Numbered from the stretch's first letter, positions 26,503-35,198 are shown. The stretch: DNA of 64,000 nucleotides from Halorussus limi (GCF_023238205.1 NZ_CP096660.1:186001-250000), one strand, 5' to 3'. The notes: generated from the letters alone by a model not told the origin. Program-made: numbers and translations.

Positions 26503-27453
26503 ATGACCGATTCGGACGAAGCAGGTCGAACGAGCGGGTGGATGAATCGCCGAACGATGCTGAAGAACGCGGCCGCCGCGGGCCTCGTCGGGGCCGGACT
26601 GACCGGCACCGCGAGCGCGGCAGAATGGACCGAGATGACCCTCTGTGCGAGCGGGAGCGAAACGTTCAGTTACCGCGTCGAGGTCAGCGGTGCCGTCAAG
26701 CGCGGGGGGACCTACCAGAGCGACAGTTGGGACGAAGTCGGCGACGACTACGTGGAGGGAGCGGTCTCCCAGAAGCGCTGCGACAGTTTCCTCTTCCAGG
26801 GAGAAATCACCAGCCACGAGTTGGAGGGGCCGGGGCAACTGAAAGTCGACGGCGAAGTCGTCGCGGAGTCGTCGGGCGACGGCGGCGACGTCGGCGACGA
26901 AAAACGCGAGGTGACGTTCTGCGCGGCCGGAGACGAGACGTTCAGCTACCGGGTGGAGGTGACCGGCGAACTGATGCGGGGCGGCAGTTACCAGAGCGAC
27001 AGTTCCGACGAGGTCGGCGACGACTACGCCGAGGGCGCGACCGCCGGAGGGCGGTGTGACAGCTTCATCTGGACCGGCGAAATCGCCGACCTGCAGGTCG
27101 ACGGTCCCGGGACCGTGAAGGTAGACGGCGAAGTGGTCGAGGACACGACGGGCAACGGTGACGGGTCGGACGGCGGCGACAGCGGCGACGGCGGCAGTCT
27201 GCCGAAGATGGTGACCATCTCCAGTCCCGACACCGACGAGCAGATGAACTACGTCATCGAGGTGACGGGCGACTTCCGGAAACTGGAACCCAACGAGGAC
27301 GGCGGTGCGGCCGTGGACCTCGTGAGTCAAGCCGGCGACCGGGTCCGGGTCAACGGCACGGTCGGCAAGGGCAACGACAAGTTCGCGTTCTCGGGGGACC
27401 TCATCGAGGTGGACATTCCCTCGGGCGTGGTCGTCGAAGTAACCGACCGCTGA
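26503..27453 (+). CDS. Tat-exported protein with three tandem beta domains
   Basis: A 316-residue secreted protein. The N terminus MNRRTMLKNAAAAG with hydrophobic stretch and ASAAE cleavage region is a Tat signal. Three homologous domains follow: about 45-115, 132-207 and 230-316. Domains 1 and 2 are close copies, both with FSYRVEV, GG(T/S)YQSDS(W/S)DEVGDDY, and two Cys each (C48/C96-like spacing), probably a disulfide per domain. Domain 3 lacks the Cys. Linkers are Gly/Asp-rich. The repeated FSYRVEVTG-EL-G unit is common in haloarchaeal exported proteins of unknown role. No neighbours suggest a function. Confidence 0.82.
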   Translation: MTDSDEAGRTSGWMNRRTMLKNAAAAGLVGAGLTGTASAAEWTEMTLCASGSETFSYRVEVSGAVKRGGTYQSDSWDEVGDDYVEGAVSQKRCDSFLFQGEITSHELEGPGQLKVDGEVVAESSGDGGDVGDEKREVTFCAAGDETFSYRVEVTGELMRGGSYQSDSSDEVGDDYAEGATAGGRCDSFIWTGEIADLQVDGPGTVKVDGEVVEDTTGNGDGSDGGDSGDGGSLPKMVTISSPDTDEQMNYVIEVTGDFRKLEPNEDGGAAVDLVSQAGDRVRVNGTVGKGNDKFAFSGDLIEVDIPSGVVVEVTDR

Positions 27454-27663
27454 CGCGGCGGAGCGGAGACCGGCGAGGTCCTATAGCGGAGACCGACGGA
27501 GCAGGTACCGCAACCGACGAAACGAGAACCGACGGAGCGACGTAGCGGGGCGTTGACCGACCCGCTCGATTTTTGAAACGGTTGGTTTCACGAGTAAGCG
27601 GAGCGTAGAGCCTGAAACGATAAGTGTGTCCGGGTCTTCTACACGTCCGTTCTGGTGGGGGAG

Positions 27664-28419
27664 ATGGACGCGAGTACACGAGCAGCGACGGAGGAATCGG
27701 ACCGGAGCGAAGCGGTCGTCGAGTGCGACCGAGTCACCCGCAGGTACGAACGCGGCGGCGGGGGCGGGTGGTTCTCGTTCGGCGACGGCGGCGACGACCG
27801 CCCGACGGTCACGGCGCTCGAAGACGTGTCGCTGGCCATCGAGCGCGGGGAGTTCGTCGGCCTGTCTGGACCGAGCGGGAGCGGGAAGTCCACGCTCATC
27901 CACCTGCTGTCGGGGCTGGACGCGCCGACGGAGGGGACCGTCACGCTCGCGGGCGAGGAGGTGTCGTCGCTCTCCCAGAAGCAACTCACGCGACTGCGAC
28001 TGGAGCAGGTGGGAATCGTCTTCCAGCGGTTCCACCTCCTGCCGTCGCTGTCGGCGCGCGCGAACGTCGCGCTCCCGTTGGTCGAGCGCGGCCTCGGCAA
28101 GTCAGAGCGCCGCGAGGAGGCCGCCGACCTGCTGGAGCGAGTCGGCCTCGGCGACCGGCAGGACCACCGGCCCGGCGAGATGTCCGGCGGCGAGCAACAG
28201 CGGGTCGCGGTCGCGCGGGCGCTGGCGGGCGACCCGCTGGTCGTCTTCGCCGACGAACCGACCGGCGAACTCGACACCGACACCGGCGGGGTCATCCTTG
28301 ACCTGCTCGGGGACCTCGCCGAGGACCGCGCGGTGGTGCTGGCCTCCCACGACGAGCAGGCGTTAGACCGGACCGACCGCGTCATCCGCCTGCGCGACGG
28401 GCAGGTGAAGGATGATTGA
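27664..28419 (+). CDS. ABC transporter ATP-binding protein (MacB/LolD type)
   Basis: A 251-residue ATPase of the MacB/LolD/FtsE group. Walker [10 protein letters not shown] is at 69-77, Q-loop Gln121 in [13 protein letters not shown], signature MSGGEQQRV at 173-181, Walker [13 protein letters not shown] from 193, and H-loop in LASHDEQ. A 15-residue Gly-rich loop ([15 protein letters not shown]) is inserted before the ALEDVSL strand. It should energise the two FtsX permeases encoded next to it. GTG 27655 is an alternative start, but ATG 27664 is directly preceded by GGGGGAG and seems better. Its TGA is 9 bases before the next ATG. Confidence 0.93.
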   Translation: MDASTRAATEESDRSEAVVECDRVTRRYERGGGGGWFSFGDGGDDRPTVTALEDVSLAIERGEFVGLSGPSGSGKSTLIHLLSGLDAPTEGTVTLAGEEVSSLSQKQLTRLRLEQVGIVFQRFHLLPSLSARANVALPLVERGLGKSERREEAADLLERVGLGDRQDHRPGEMSGGEQQRVAVARALAGDPLVVFADEPTGELDTDTGGVILDLLGDLAEDRAVVLASHDEQALDRTDRVIRLRDGQVKDD

Positions 28420-28427
28420 GAGGGACC

Positions 28428-29678
28428 ATGCGTAGCCTCTCGCGCTGGGTCGGTCTCGTCGGGGTCGCGCTCCGGCGGACCGCCACGAAGGCGACCCGGA
28501 CCGCGCCGCGCCAGACCGCGGTCAGCGTCCTCGGCGTGGCCATCGCGGTCGCGCTCATGCTGGTCGTGACCGCGACCGGTCTGGGCCTCGTGCAAGGGAC
28601 CACGGTCCGGGGCGACGCTGTGGACTACTGGGTCGTGCCCGAGTCCGGCGGTGCCTCGACGATGGTCGTCTCGACCGCGTCGGCCCAACTCGGCGGCGTC
28701 CACGACAAGAGCGCCGCGCTGAACGCCGACGACCGCATCGAGTACGCCACGCCGGTCCAGATTTCGGTGTTACAGGTGAAGTCGGGCGACGGAGGCGGTG
28801 GAGGCGGCGAGTACGTCCTCGGGGTCGGGGTCGTCGGGTCGCCGAAACTCGACCGAGTCGCCGGACTCCCGACCGGGTCGCTCTCGGCGGGCGACCCGTA
28901 CTACGCGAACGGAAGTTACAACGGAACGTGGACCGGCGAGGCCGTCCTCTCGGCGGGCGCGGCCGAGCAGTTGGGCGTCAACGAGAGCGCCAACCTCTCG
29001 GTCAGCGGCGCGGTCTCGGGGTCGGGCGAGCGGAAGTTGCAGGTGACCGCCGTCGAGCAGGCCGCCGTCGAGTCCGGACTCTCGGGAATGCCGGTGATGC
29101 TCGTCCACCTCAGCGAGTTGCAGGCGATAACCGGCGCGAGTTCGGGCGACCAAGCCGACCAGATTCTGGTCCAGTCGAACGTCGGGAATCTCAAGTCGTC
29201 GCTCGAAACCCGGTTCGACGGCGCGAGCGCGGTGACGCGGTCGGGGTTCACCGCCCAGAAGTCGGTGGACTCGGACCTCCCGCTGGCGATGGGACTCGCG
29301 GCCCTGCTCATCGCCATCGTGGTCGGGACGCTGTTCGTCGCGACCACGCAGGGGTTGCAGGTCGAGGCCGACAGCGAGCAGTTGGCGACGCTGACCGCAA
29401 TCGGGTTCTCGCGGCGCGCACGCGCGGTACTGCTCGTCGTGCAGGCGCTGGCGCTCACGCTCGTCGGCGGCGCGCTCGGAATCGTCCTCGCCTACGGGAC
29501 GACGGCGGTGACGAACTACGCCGCCACGCGCGCCATCGCGCCGGTCCCCATCGCCAACTTCCACCCCCTGCTGGTGGTCTACGGTCTCGGCGTCTCGGCG
29601 TTCATCGGGATACTGGTCGCGCCGTACATCCTCGCGATGGAGCGACGCACCGAGGGCGTCTCGGAGGTGATTCGGTGA
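28428..29678 (+). CDS. FtsX-like ABC permease 1
   Basis: A 416-residue permease: one N-terminal membrane helix (about 35-55), a large extracellular MacB-like periplasmic-core domain (about 60-285), then three helices (about 290-400). The helix block ALLIAIVVGTLFVATTQGLQVEADSEQLATLTAIGFSRR is the FtsX signature (ATLTAIG-x-SRR). ATG 28428 has a good ribosome binding site (GAGAGG, five bases before it), unlike the TTG at 28416. Forms a transporter with the ATPase upstream and permease 2 downstream; the substrate (lipoprotein, peptide or lipid) is unknown. Confidence 0.92.
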   Translation: MRSLSRWVGLVGVALRRTATKATRTAPRQTAVSVLGVAIAVALMLVVTATGLGLVQGTTVRGDAVDYWVVPESGGASTMVVSTASAQLGGVHDKSAALNADDRIEYATPVQISVLQVKSGDGGGGGGEYVLGVGVVGSPKLDRVAGLPTGSLSAGDPYYANGSYNGTWTGEAVLSAGAAEQLGVNESANLSVSGAVSGSGERKLQVTAVEQAAVESGLSGMPVMLVHLSELQAITGASSGDQADQILVQSNVGNLKSSLETRFDGASAVTRSGFTAQKSVDSDLPLAMGLAALLIAIVVGTLFVATTQGLQVEADSEQLATLTAIGFSRRARAVLLVVQALALTLVGGALGIVLAYGTTAVTNYAATRAIAPVPIANFHPLLVVYGLGVSAFIGILVAPYILAMERRTEGVSEVIR

Positions 29679-29705
29679 GCGAACTTCGCCGGAGTCGGCC
29701 AGTCT

Positions 29706-29728
29706 CGGCGGCCCAGTTCGGGCCGCCG
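29706..29728 (+). other. Perfect nine-base-pair hairpin between the two permease genes
   Basis: CGGCGGCCC at 29706-29714 and GGGCCGCCG at 29720-29728 pair perfectly around the loop AGTTC. It sits 28 bases after the permease 1 stop and 13 bases before the permease 2 ATG. There is no T-run, so it may be an RNA stability or processing element in the operon mRNA, not a terminator. Confidence 0.6.
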
Positions 29729-29741
29729 CGGAGGTGGACCG

Positions 29742-30956
29742 ATGAGCAAACTCCGTGTCGCGGCCTCGGTCGCGGCCGCCCAACTCCGCCACGACCGCGC
29801 GCGGACCGCGCTCGCGGTGGTCGGCATCGCGGTGGCGGTTCTCTCGACGACCCTGCTGGCGAGTCTCGGCTACGGCGTCTTCGAGACCGGCCAGCAGAAG
29901 TTCGACGCCTCGGGGCGGGACCTCTGGGTCACCGGCGGGTCGCTCTCGGAGGGTCCCGGCGGGTTCGGCACGTCCATCACGGACTCCCACATCACGGCAG
30001 GGAACATCGAGTCTCGCGAGACGGTCGAGTCGGCGGTGCCGATGGCGTTCAGGGCGGTGTACGTCGGCAACGGGTCGGGAGAGATGCAGACGCTCGTCGG
30101 GGTCGGCGTCCCCGGCGGCGGCGGAGCGGTCGATATCACCGAGGGCGAGGGGTTCCAGACCCACGACGTTCACTACGCGGGCGGGGACTACGACGGGAAC
30201 ATGACCTACTCGGTCATCATCGACACCCGGACCGCGGAGATGTTCGACGTGGGCGTGGGCGACACGCTCCACATCGGCGGGTCCGTCGAGACCGCGAAGC
30301 AACACAACTTCACGGTCATCGGCATCTCGCCGACGTTCTCCAGCTTTCTGGGCGCGCCGACGGCCACGATGCACCTGAGCGAACTCCAGCAGGTCACCGG
30401 CACCACCGGGACCGACAAGGCGACGTTCATCACGGTGAACCTGAAGGACAGCGCGAACGTGAGCGCGGTCGAACAGCGCCTCCAGCAGAAGTACCCCGAC
30501 TACACGATTCGGACGAACGACGAACAGATGCGCGCGGTCCTCCAGCACAACGCGGTGGTCATCGCGGTCGGCGGCGCGCTGGTGGTTCTCGCGGTGGTCG
30601 CGGGGTTCGCGCTGACGCTCAACGTCCTCTCCATCGTCGTCTTCCAGCAGAAGGAGGAACTCGCGGCGCTGACAGCGCTCGGCGTCTCCCCGAAGACGCT
30701 GGTGGCGATGGTCTCCGGGCAGGGCGTCCTGCTCGGCGCGCTCGGCGGAATTCTCGGAGTCGCCGTGACGCCGCCGTTCGTGGTCGCCCTCAACTTCGTC
30801 GCGGCCGAAATCGTCGGCTTCGAGGGACTGGTGCAGGCACCGATGTCGGTCCTCGCGCTCGGCGGAGCCATCGCGCTGGTCATCGGGACGCTGGCGGCCG
30901 CGGTCGCCGGGTGGCGGACGCTCCGGACGGTCGGCATCGACCAGTTGGCGCGGTGA
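29742..30956 (+). CDS. FtsX-like ABC permease 2
   Basis: A 404-residue permease with the same architecture as permease 1: first helix at about 22-42 (ARTALAVVGIAVAVLSTTLLA), extracellular domain about 45-265, and three helices in the last 130 residues. The block VVFQQKEELAALTALGVSPKTLV is the FtsX cytoplasmic motif. With permease 1 it forms a heterodimer driven by the ATPase at 27664. It starts at ATG 29742, 63 bases after permease 1 stops; the spacer carries a strong hairpin. Confidence 0.92.
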   Translation: MSKLRVAASVAAAQLRHDRARTALAVVGIAVAVLSTTLLASLGYGVFETGQQKFDASGRDLWVTGGSLSEGPGGFGTSITDSHITAGNIESRETVESAVPMAFRAVYVGNGSGEMQTLVGVGVPGGGGAVDITEGEGFQTHDVHYAGGDYDGNMTYSVIIDTRTAEMFDVGVGDTLHIGGSVETAKQHNFTVIGISPTFSSFLGAPTATMHLSELQQVTGTTGTDKATFITVNLKDSANVSAVEQRLQQKYPDYTIRTNDEQMRAVLQHNAVVIAVGGALVVLAVVAGFALTLNVLSIVVFQQKEELAALTALGVSPKTLVAMVSGQGVLLGALGGILGVAVTPPFVVALNFVAAEIVGFEGLVQAPMSVLALGGAIALVIGTLAAAVAGWRTLRTVGIDQLAR

Positions 30957-31080
30957 GAGCGAGAGGACAGAAGGCGTAGACTCCGCTCGACTTCTCCTCC
31001 AGAAAGCGAGAAGAGAGGGAGAACCGAGAGCGAGAGGAAGCGAGAGAGAGAAAGCGGGACTTCCGGACGAAGCTTTTTGT
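30957..31080 (+). other. Purine-rich intergenic tract
   Basis: From 30957 to about 31065 the + strand is dominated by GAGAG/GAAAG/AGCGAGAGG units with only one pyrimidine-rich interruption (CTTCTCCTCC at 30990). It could be the transcribed tail of the ABC operon. A TTTTTGTGG near 31072-31081 may be the promoter of the small zinc protein that follows. Confidence 0.45.
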
Positions 31081-31104
31081 GGCGCAACGTTGGGACTCGT
31101 CCCG

Positions 31105-31311
31105 ATGGGAGAAACCGACACCGACGCGTGCGCTCGATGCGGGGGTCCGCTCGACCCGGAGCGCGACCACCACGTCTCGCTGTCTCGGACTTCGGTGGAC
31201 CTCCGGACGGCATCGAAGGAGACTGACGAACGGCTGTTCTGCCTCGACTGCACCGCGTCGTATCTCGACGACGCGGGGCGAACTGCGGGCGCAGACCCCG
31301 TCGGGGAGTGA
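31105..31311 (+). CDS. Small CxxC zinc-finger-like protein
   Basis: A 68-residue protein with two Cys-x2-Cys knuckles, CARCG at residues 8-12 and CLDC near 49-52, likely binding one zinc ion. The middle DPERDHHVSLSRTSVDLRT is probably a beta hairpin. Such one-finger mini-proteins are abundant in haloarchaea and mostly uncharacterised. ATG 31105 (MGETDTDACARCG) is preferred over the TTG at 31090. It stands alone, convergent with the Tat-exported protein gene ending at 31331. Confidence 0.72.
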   Translation: MGETDTDACARCGGPLDPERDHHVSLSRTSVDLRTASKETDERLFCLDCTASYLDDAGRTAGADPVGE

Positions 31312-31330
31312 ACTGAGAGCGCTGCGGGGA

Positions 31331-31816
31331 TTACAGCGTGATGGACTGGGACTGCTTGACGACCCGATTGCCCGCGTCCTTGGCGCGAATCGTCACGTCG
31401 AGCGTGCTGCCGACCGGGAACTGGAAGAGGTCCCATCCGGAGGCCGACTTGCCGCTCACGTCCGTCACCGAGAAGTTCACGTCGGCCGTGCCCTCGTGGA
31501 CGACGACCTCAACCACGTCGAGGTCGGCGTCGGTGTCGGCGACGGCCCACTTCACCGAGAACATGCGGTCGTCGCCGAGTTGTTCGCTCTTCGAGACGTC
31601 GAACCGTTGGACGGTGGGCGCGGACTCCGCGGCCCCGCCGCCGAACGCCACTTGGCCGTAGCCGCCCTCGCCGAACCCGGCCGATTCGGCCGCGGTGGCC
31701 CCGCCGGAACCCGCGGCGACCGCCGCCGCGGCGGACCCGGCGAGTTTCAGGTAGGAGCGTCGGTCGAGTAGGGAGGTCTCTGCCTCGTCGTCTGCTTTGA
31801 ATTGCTCGCGTGCCAT
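31331..31816 (-). CDS. Tat-exported small protein of unknown function
   Basis: A 161-residue exported protein. The Tat motif DRRSYLKLAG at about 18-27 is followed by a hydrophobic Ala/Gly stretch and a likely cleavage site near ATAAES. The mature part has a short Gly-rich segment (FGEGGYGQVAFGGG) and then an Ig-like or cohesin-like beta domain (FSVKWAVADTDADLDVVEVVV, then STLDVTIRAKDAGNRVV). This organisation is common in haloarchaeal Tat substrates near surface proteins. ATG at 31816 is the only start before the twin-arginine motif. The divergent/upstream neighbour at 33637 is also a surface protein. Confidence 0.8.
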   Translation of the reverse strand: MAREQFKADDEAETSLLDRRSYLKLAGSAAAAVAAGSGGATAAESAGFGEGGYGQVAFGGGAAESAPTVQRFDVSKSEQLGDDRMFSVKWAVADTDADLDVVEVVVHEGTADVNFSVTDVSGKSASGWDLFQFPVGSTLDVTIRAKDAGNRVVKQSQSITL

Positions 31817-31966
31817 GCGCAGTCGAAAGGCTTCGACCGGCGACTATGAACTTTATGGTCTGCTTGTAAAAAGAGAGAATTCTTTGAACCTTCACCGCCG
31901 CGAGGTGACGCGGCCGCGCCCGGCCGAGCAGTCGGCCCGGCGCGGGCGGTTCGACTCGTCGCTCGA

Positions 31967-33637
31967 TTAGTTCGAACTACCGTTCTCGGTGTCCTCCTCC
32001 GGTCCGTCTCGGACCGTCACCTCGACGGACTTGCCGAAGTCGGTGGTCAGCACGTCGATGAACGTCTCGCCCGGTTCGAGGCCGAGGTCGGACTTCGACA
32101 CGCTGAACTGGACCGACACGCTCTCACCGGCGTCAACCTTCACGCGGCGCTCCGCCACGAGGTCACCGTCGATGCGCAACTCCACGGTGTCGGTCACGAC
32201 TTGGTCGCTCGGGTTGCTGACCTCCGCGTTCACGACCAGCGTGCCCTCGTTCAGGACTATCGTTCCGGGCGCTGTGAGCGCGGGCACGCGGAGCGACGGC
32301 TCCTCGGCGGACGGTTCTTCCGTGGTCGTCTTTTCGTCCGGTGCTTCCGTCTCCTCGGTCGTGGTCGTCTCGGTTTCCTCTGTCGTGGTCGTTTCTGTCT
32401 CCTCGGTAGTGGTCGTTTCAGTGGTCGTCGTCTCGGTCGGCTTCTCAGTCGTCGTCTCGGTCGGTGCTTCCGTCTCTTCCGTCGTGGTTTCGGTCGGTGC
32501 TTCCGTCTCCTCCGTCGTAGTCGTCTCCGACACCACCGTCGTCTCGGGCATCATCTCGTCGGGCACGTTGAACTCCACGCCCTTCGGCGCGGTCACGACG
32601 AACTCGACGTTCTGGACGGACACGTTCCGGAAGACGAACCGAACGTCCTGCAGGTCCGAGGAAGCAATCTGTCGCTCCTCGGTCGCGGCCTCGCCGACGC
32701 TCTCGGCGGGCGAAGCCCCGCTCAGAATCTTCGTGAGGTCCACGCGGACCGTCTGGTCGCTGACCGAAACGTTCTCCACGACGACCGTGCGGTCCACGTC
32801 GTCGGGGTTGCCCACGACGAACGAGAACTCGTTGACGTGGACGCTGTCGATGTGGAACCGGACCGTCTGCTCCGGCACGGACGGTCCAGCCTCTTTCGTC
32901 GTTGTCGTCGTCTCGGTCGGCTTCTCAGTCGTGGTTTCGGTCGGTTCTTCGGTGGTCGTGGTCGTCTCAGTCGTCTTTTCGGTCGTCGTCGTTTCCGTGG
33001 TCGTCTCGGTTTCTTCCGTCGTCGTTGTCGTCTCCGTCTCGGGCGGCTCCTCCGTCGTGGTCTCCGTCTCGGGGACCTCCGTCGTAGTCGTCTCCTCGGG
33101 CTCCGCCGTCGTGGTGGTCGTGGTCTCGGTGGACGCCTCGACCGTCACCGTGGCCTCGTCCGCGACGACCTGATTCTCTACGGTGTAGGCGCTGTCCTCC
33201 TGACCCTGCGTCGCCACGAAGTCGAAGCTCTGGTTGTCGTTCGTGTCCCGGTAGGCGAGCGCGAGCAGGCGCTGGGACTCGTCGACCGGTTCGTCGAGCC
33301 TCACCTGGACGTTCTCGTGGGTTCCCGGTTCGAGGTACTCCGAGACCCCGCGGACGCTACCGAGAACCGACCCGTTGAGGAGGCTCGTGTCGTGGACGAC
33401 GACGAAGCCCCCGTCGGTCAGGTTCACCTGCGAAATCGTGACGACGGTCCCGTTCGTGGTCTGGTTCTCGAACGTGACCGACGTGTTCGCTACCGTCTGA
33501 TTCTGTCGTAACACCTCGCTCGACGGCGACGCGTCGTCCGCCGCGTCCGGACCCGTCGCCCCGAGCGTGGTTGTCACTCCCCCGAAAGCTGTTCCCAAAA
33601 CGAGTACGATAGCCAAGGCTGCGTGCTTGTGACTCAC
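31967..33637 (-). CDS. Secreted DUF7282 surface protein with Thr/Glu-rich repeats
   Basis: A 556-residue exported protein with a Sec-type signal (HAALAIVLVLGTAFGGVTTT). Residues about 45-160 match DUF7282 (VTFENQTTNGTVVTISQVNL, GFVVVHDTSLLNGSVLGSVRGVSEYLEPGTHENV). Two long Thr/Glu/Pro stalks (about 165-250 and 365-445) flank a middle beta domain, and the end (LNEGTLVVNAEVSNPSDQVV) is CARDB-like. The stalks are probable O-glycosylation sites. GTG 33637 has a strong ribosome binding site (GGGGGAG, seven bases before) and a TTTATA about 40 bases upstream, so this mRNA has a leader. No C-terminal anchor is visible. Confidence 0.85.
   Translation of the reverse strand: MSHKHAALAIVLVLGTAFGGVTTTLGATGPDAADDASPSSEVLRQNQTVANTSVTFENQTTNGTVVTISQVNLTDGGFVVVHDTSLLNGSVLGSVRGVSEYLEPGTHENVQVRLDEPVDESQRLLALAYRDTNDNQSFDFVATQGQEDSAYTVENQVVADEATVTVEASTETTTTTTAEPEETTTTEVPETETTTEEPPETETTTTTEETETTTETTTTEKTTETTTTTEEPTETTTEKPTETTTTTKEAGPSVPEQTVRFHIDSVHVNEFSFVVGNPDDVDRTVVVENVSVSDQTVRVDLTKILSGASPAESVGEAATEERQIASSDLQDVRFVFRNVSVQNVEFVVTAPKGVEFNVPDEMMPETTVVSETTTTEETEAPTETTTEETEAPTETTTEKPTETTTTETTTTEETETTTTEETETTTTEETEAPDEKTTTEEPSAEEPSLRVPALTAPGTIVLNEGTLVVNAEVSNPSDQVVTDTVELRIDGDLVAERRVKVDAGESVSVQFSVSKSDLGLEPGETFIDVLTTDFGKSVEVTVRDGPEEDTENGSSN
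32310..32545 (-). repeat. Thr/Glu-coding tandem repeat, C-proximal stalk
   Basis: Imperfect repeats of ACGACCACGACTGAGGAAACAG-type units on the minus strand encode TTTEETE / TTTEKPTE / ETEAPTE blocks. The frame is kept. Lengths of such stalks often vary between strains. Confidence 0.75.
32890..33140 (-). repeat. Thr/Glu-coding tandem repeat, N-proximal stalk
   Basis: A second block of the same kind of repeats encodes TTTTEEPTE / TTTEKTTE / ETTTTTAEPEE. It is separated from the first block by a folded domain of about 110 residues. The similarity of both blocks suggests expansion by slippage. Confidence 0.75.
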
Positions 33638-33714
33638 TGTTTTTCTCCCCCGGCGAATACTCTACGACGAATGGTATAAATCCGCTGGCGGCCGGTAGAC
33701 CGGTTCTCAGCGTA

Positions 33715-34272
33715 TCAGACCGAGAGACGGCGACCGACCCATCGCGGAATCGCCGCGACGACCCGGACGCCGGGCGCGCCGTCGTAGAGCCAGAGACAAA
33801 ACGTCAGAAGAGCGAACAGTCCCTCGTCGCTCGCGAGCGCGGCCAGCGAGAGTTCTTGCAGGTGGGCCACGAAGCTCTGTTCGGTCCCGTAATCTATCGC
33901 CGGCACCAGCGGCCACGCGAGGAAGCCGAGCAGGTAAACGTCGCCCGCGAGCAGCGGGTCGAGCGCGTCGCCCAAGAGGTGCGAGAGGTAGCCGATGGCG
34001 AACGCCGACGCCACGGTGCCGCGGTCGAGCAGACGCAACAGGACCGACAGTACTGCGAGGAAAACGACTGCGATAATCAGCGAGTGGGCCAGCGACCGCC
34101 CGTTCGGGATGACGCCGAACGTCCACGCGAGCGGTTTGTCCACGAGGTCGGGGAACTGCGTCCCGAGCGCGAGTGCGACGGTCGCGTACCCGTCGGGTGC
34201 GCGCCGGGCGCTAACGTGGACGAAGGCCGAATACAACAGATAGCCGACAGCGAGATGCCCCCAAGGCCACAT
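33715..34272 (-). CDS. Membrane-bound metal-dependent hydrolase (YdjM/DUF457 family)
   Basis: A 185-residue membrane protein of the PF04307 family. Putative metal-binding pieces are WPWGHLAVGYLLY (His6), GTQFPDLVDKPLAW, RSLAHSLIIA and GYLSHLLGDALDP, each with His/Asp at helix ends, in the usual order. Five or so membrane helices are visible. The family is predicted to be phospholipase C-like, but substrates are not established. ATG 34272 directly precedes the first His motif. Divergent from aglF with 149 bases between starts. Confidence 0.9.
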   Translation of the reverse strand: MWPWGHLAVGYLLYSAFVHVSARRAPDGYATVALALGTQFPDLVDKPLAWTFGVIPNGRSLAHSLIIAVVFLAVLSVLLRLLDRGTVASAFAIGYLSHLLGDALDPLLAGDVYLLGFLAWPLVPAIDYGTEQSFVAHLQELSLAALASDEGLFALLTFCLWLYDGAPGVRVVAAIPRWVGRRLSV

Positions 34273-34379
34273 GCGGGTTGGTTGGGAACACGAGCGCTTA
34301 GTCCTTCGGGCGAAGGCGACGCGTTAGGCAGTCACAACCGCGTCGTTTCCGGTAATTCAAACGTTCAACGAGCAACGGG

Positions 34380-34390
34380 TTTTTTAAAAG
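34380..34390 (+). promoter_or_regulatory. TATA box of aglF
   Basis: TTTTTTAAAAG, centred about 37 bases before ATG 34422, is the most TATA-like element of the divergent spacer. It implies a leader of roughly ten bases. Confidence 0.6.
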
Positions 34391-34421
34391 AGAGAGTGGT
34401 CGTATCTGTGGGGAATGGGAA

Positions 34422-35198
34422 ATGAAAGCTGTTATTCTAGCCGCTGGAAAGGGCACTCGTCTCCGGCCGCTGACCGACGACAAGCCCAAGGGAATGGTCG
34501 AGATAGACGGAGAACCGATTCTGACCCACTGCTTCGAGCAGTTGGCCGAACTGGGGGCCGACGAGTTCGTGGTCGTGGTCGGGTATCGCAAACAAGACAT
34601 CATCGAACACTACGACGACGAGTACGAGGGCGTGCCGATCACCTACTCGCACCAGCGCGAGCAGAAGGGACTGGCACACGCGCTGCTGACCGTCGAGGAA
34701 CACATCGACGACGACTTCATGCTGATGCTGGGCGACAACGTCTTCGACGCGAACCTCGGCGACGTAATAAACCGCCAGCAGGAGGACCGCGCTGACGCTG
34801 CATTCCTGACCGAGGAAGTTCCCTACGAGGAGGCCGACCGGTACGGGGTGTGCGACACGAACGACTACGGCGAGATAACCGACGTGGTCGAGAAACCCGA
34901 GGACCCGCCGAGCAACCTCGTGATGACCGGGTTCTACACCTTTACGCCTGCCATCTTCCACGCCTGCCATCTGGTTCAGCCCTCGAATCGAGGAGAGTAC
35001 GAAATCAGCGAGGCCATCGACCTGCTCATCCAGAGCGGTCGCACCATCGACGCCATCCGGATGGACGGGTGGCGCGTGGACGTCGGCTATCCCGAGGACC
35101 GCGACAGGGCCGAGCGACTGCTCCGCGGCGAGGACCCCGAGGCCGCCGACTCCGAATCAGACTCGGCCACGGGTTCGGCCGAGGCGTCCTCGGACTAA
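34422..35198 (+). CDS. aglF: Sugar nucleotidyltransferase, AglF-like (glucose-1-phosphate uridylyltransferase family)
   Basis: A 258-residue nucleotidyltransferase that makes an NDP-sugar from a sugar-1-phosphate and NTP. It starts MKAVILAAGKGTRLRPLTDDKPKGM with the G-x-G-T-R-L/K nucleotide site and catalytic Lys, and contains DDFMLMLGDNVFDANLGDV, YGVCDTNDYGEI and GEYEISEAIDLLI. The whole length reads like Haloferax AglF, which supplies UDP-sugar for N-glycosylation, except for an extra Ser/Asp tail. Placed 11 kb from the glycan cluster, it could supply it. Converges with the HTH regulator gene and overlaps its stop by four bases (35195-35198). Confidence 0.9.
   Translation: MKAVILAAGKGTRLRPLTDDKPKGMVEIDGEPILTHCFEQLAELGADEFVVVVGYRKQDIIEHYDDEYEGVPITYSHQREQKGLAHALLTVEEHIDDDFMLMLGDNVFDANLGDVINRQQEDRADAAFLTEEVPYEEADRYGVCDTNDYGEITDVVEKPEDPPSNLVMTGFYTFTPAIFHACHLVQPSNRGEYEISEAIDLLIQSGRTIDAIRMDGWRVDVGYPEDRDRAERLLRGEDPEAADSESDSATGSAEASSD

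Noticed and set aside
28770-31436. 888-residue minus-strand frame opposite the ABC permeases
   Set aside because: Arg/Asp shadow frame; both permease genes are clearly coded on the plus strand.
32310-33140. Regular repeats considered as a CRISPR array
   Set aside because: They are in-frame Thr/Glu codon repeats within a gene, without uniform spacers or cas genes.
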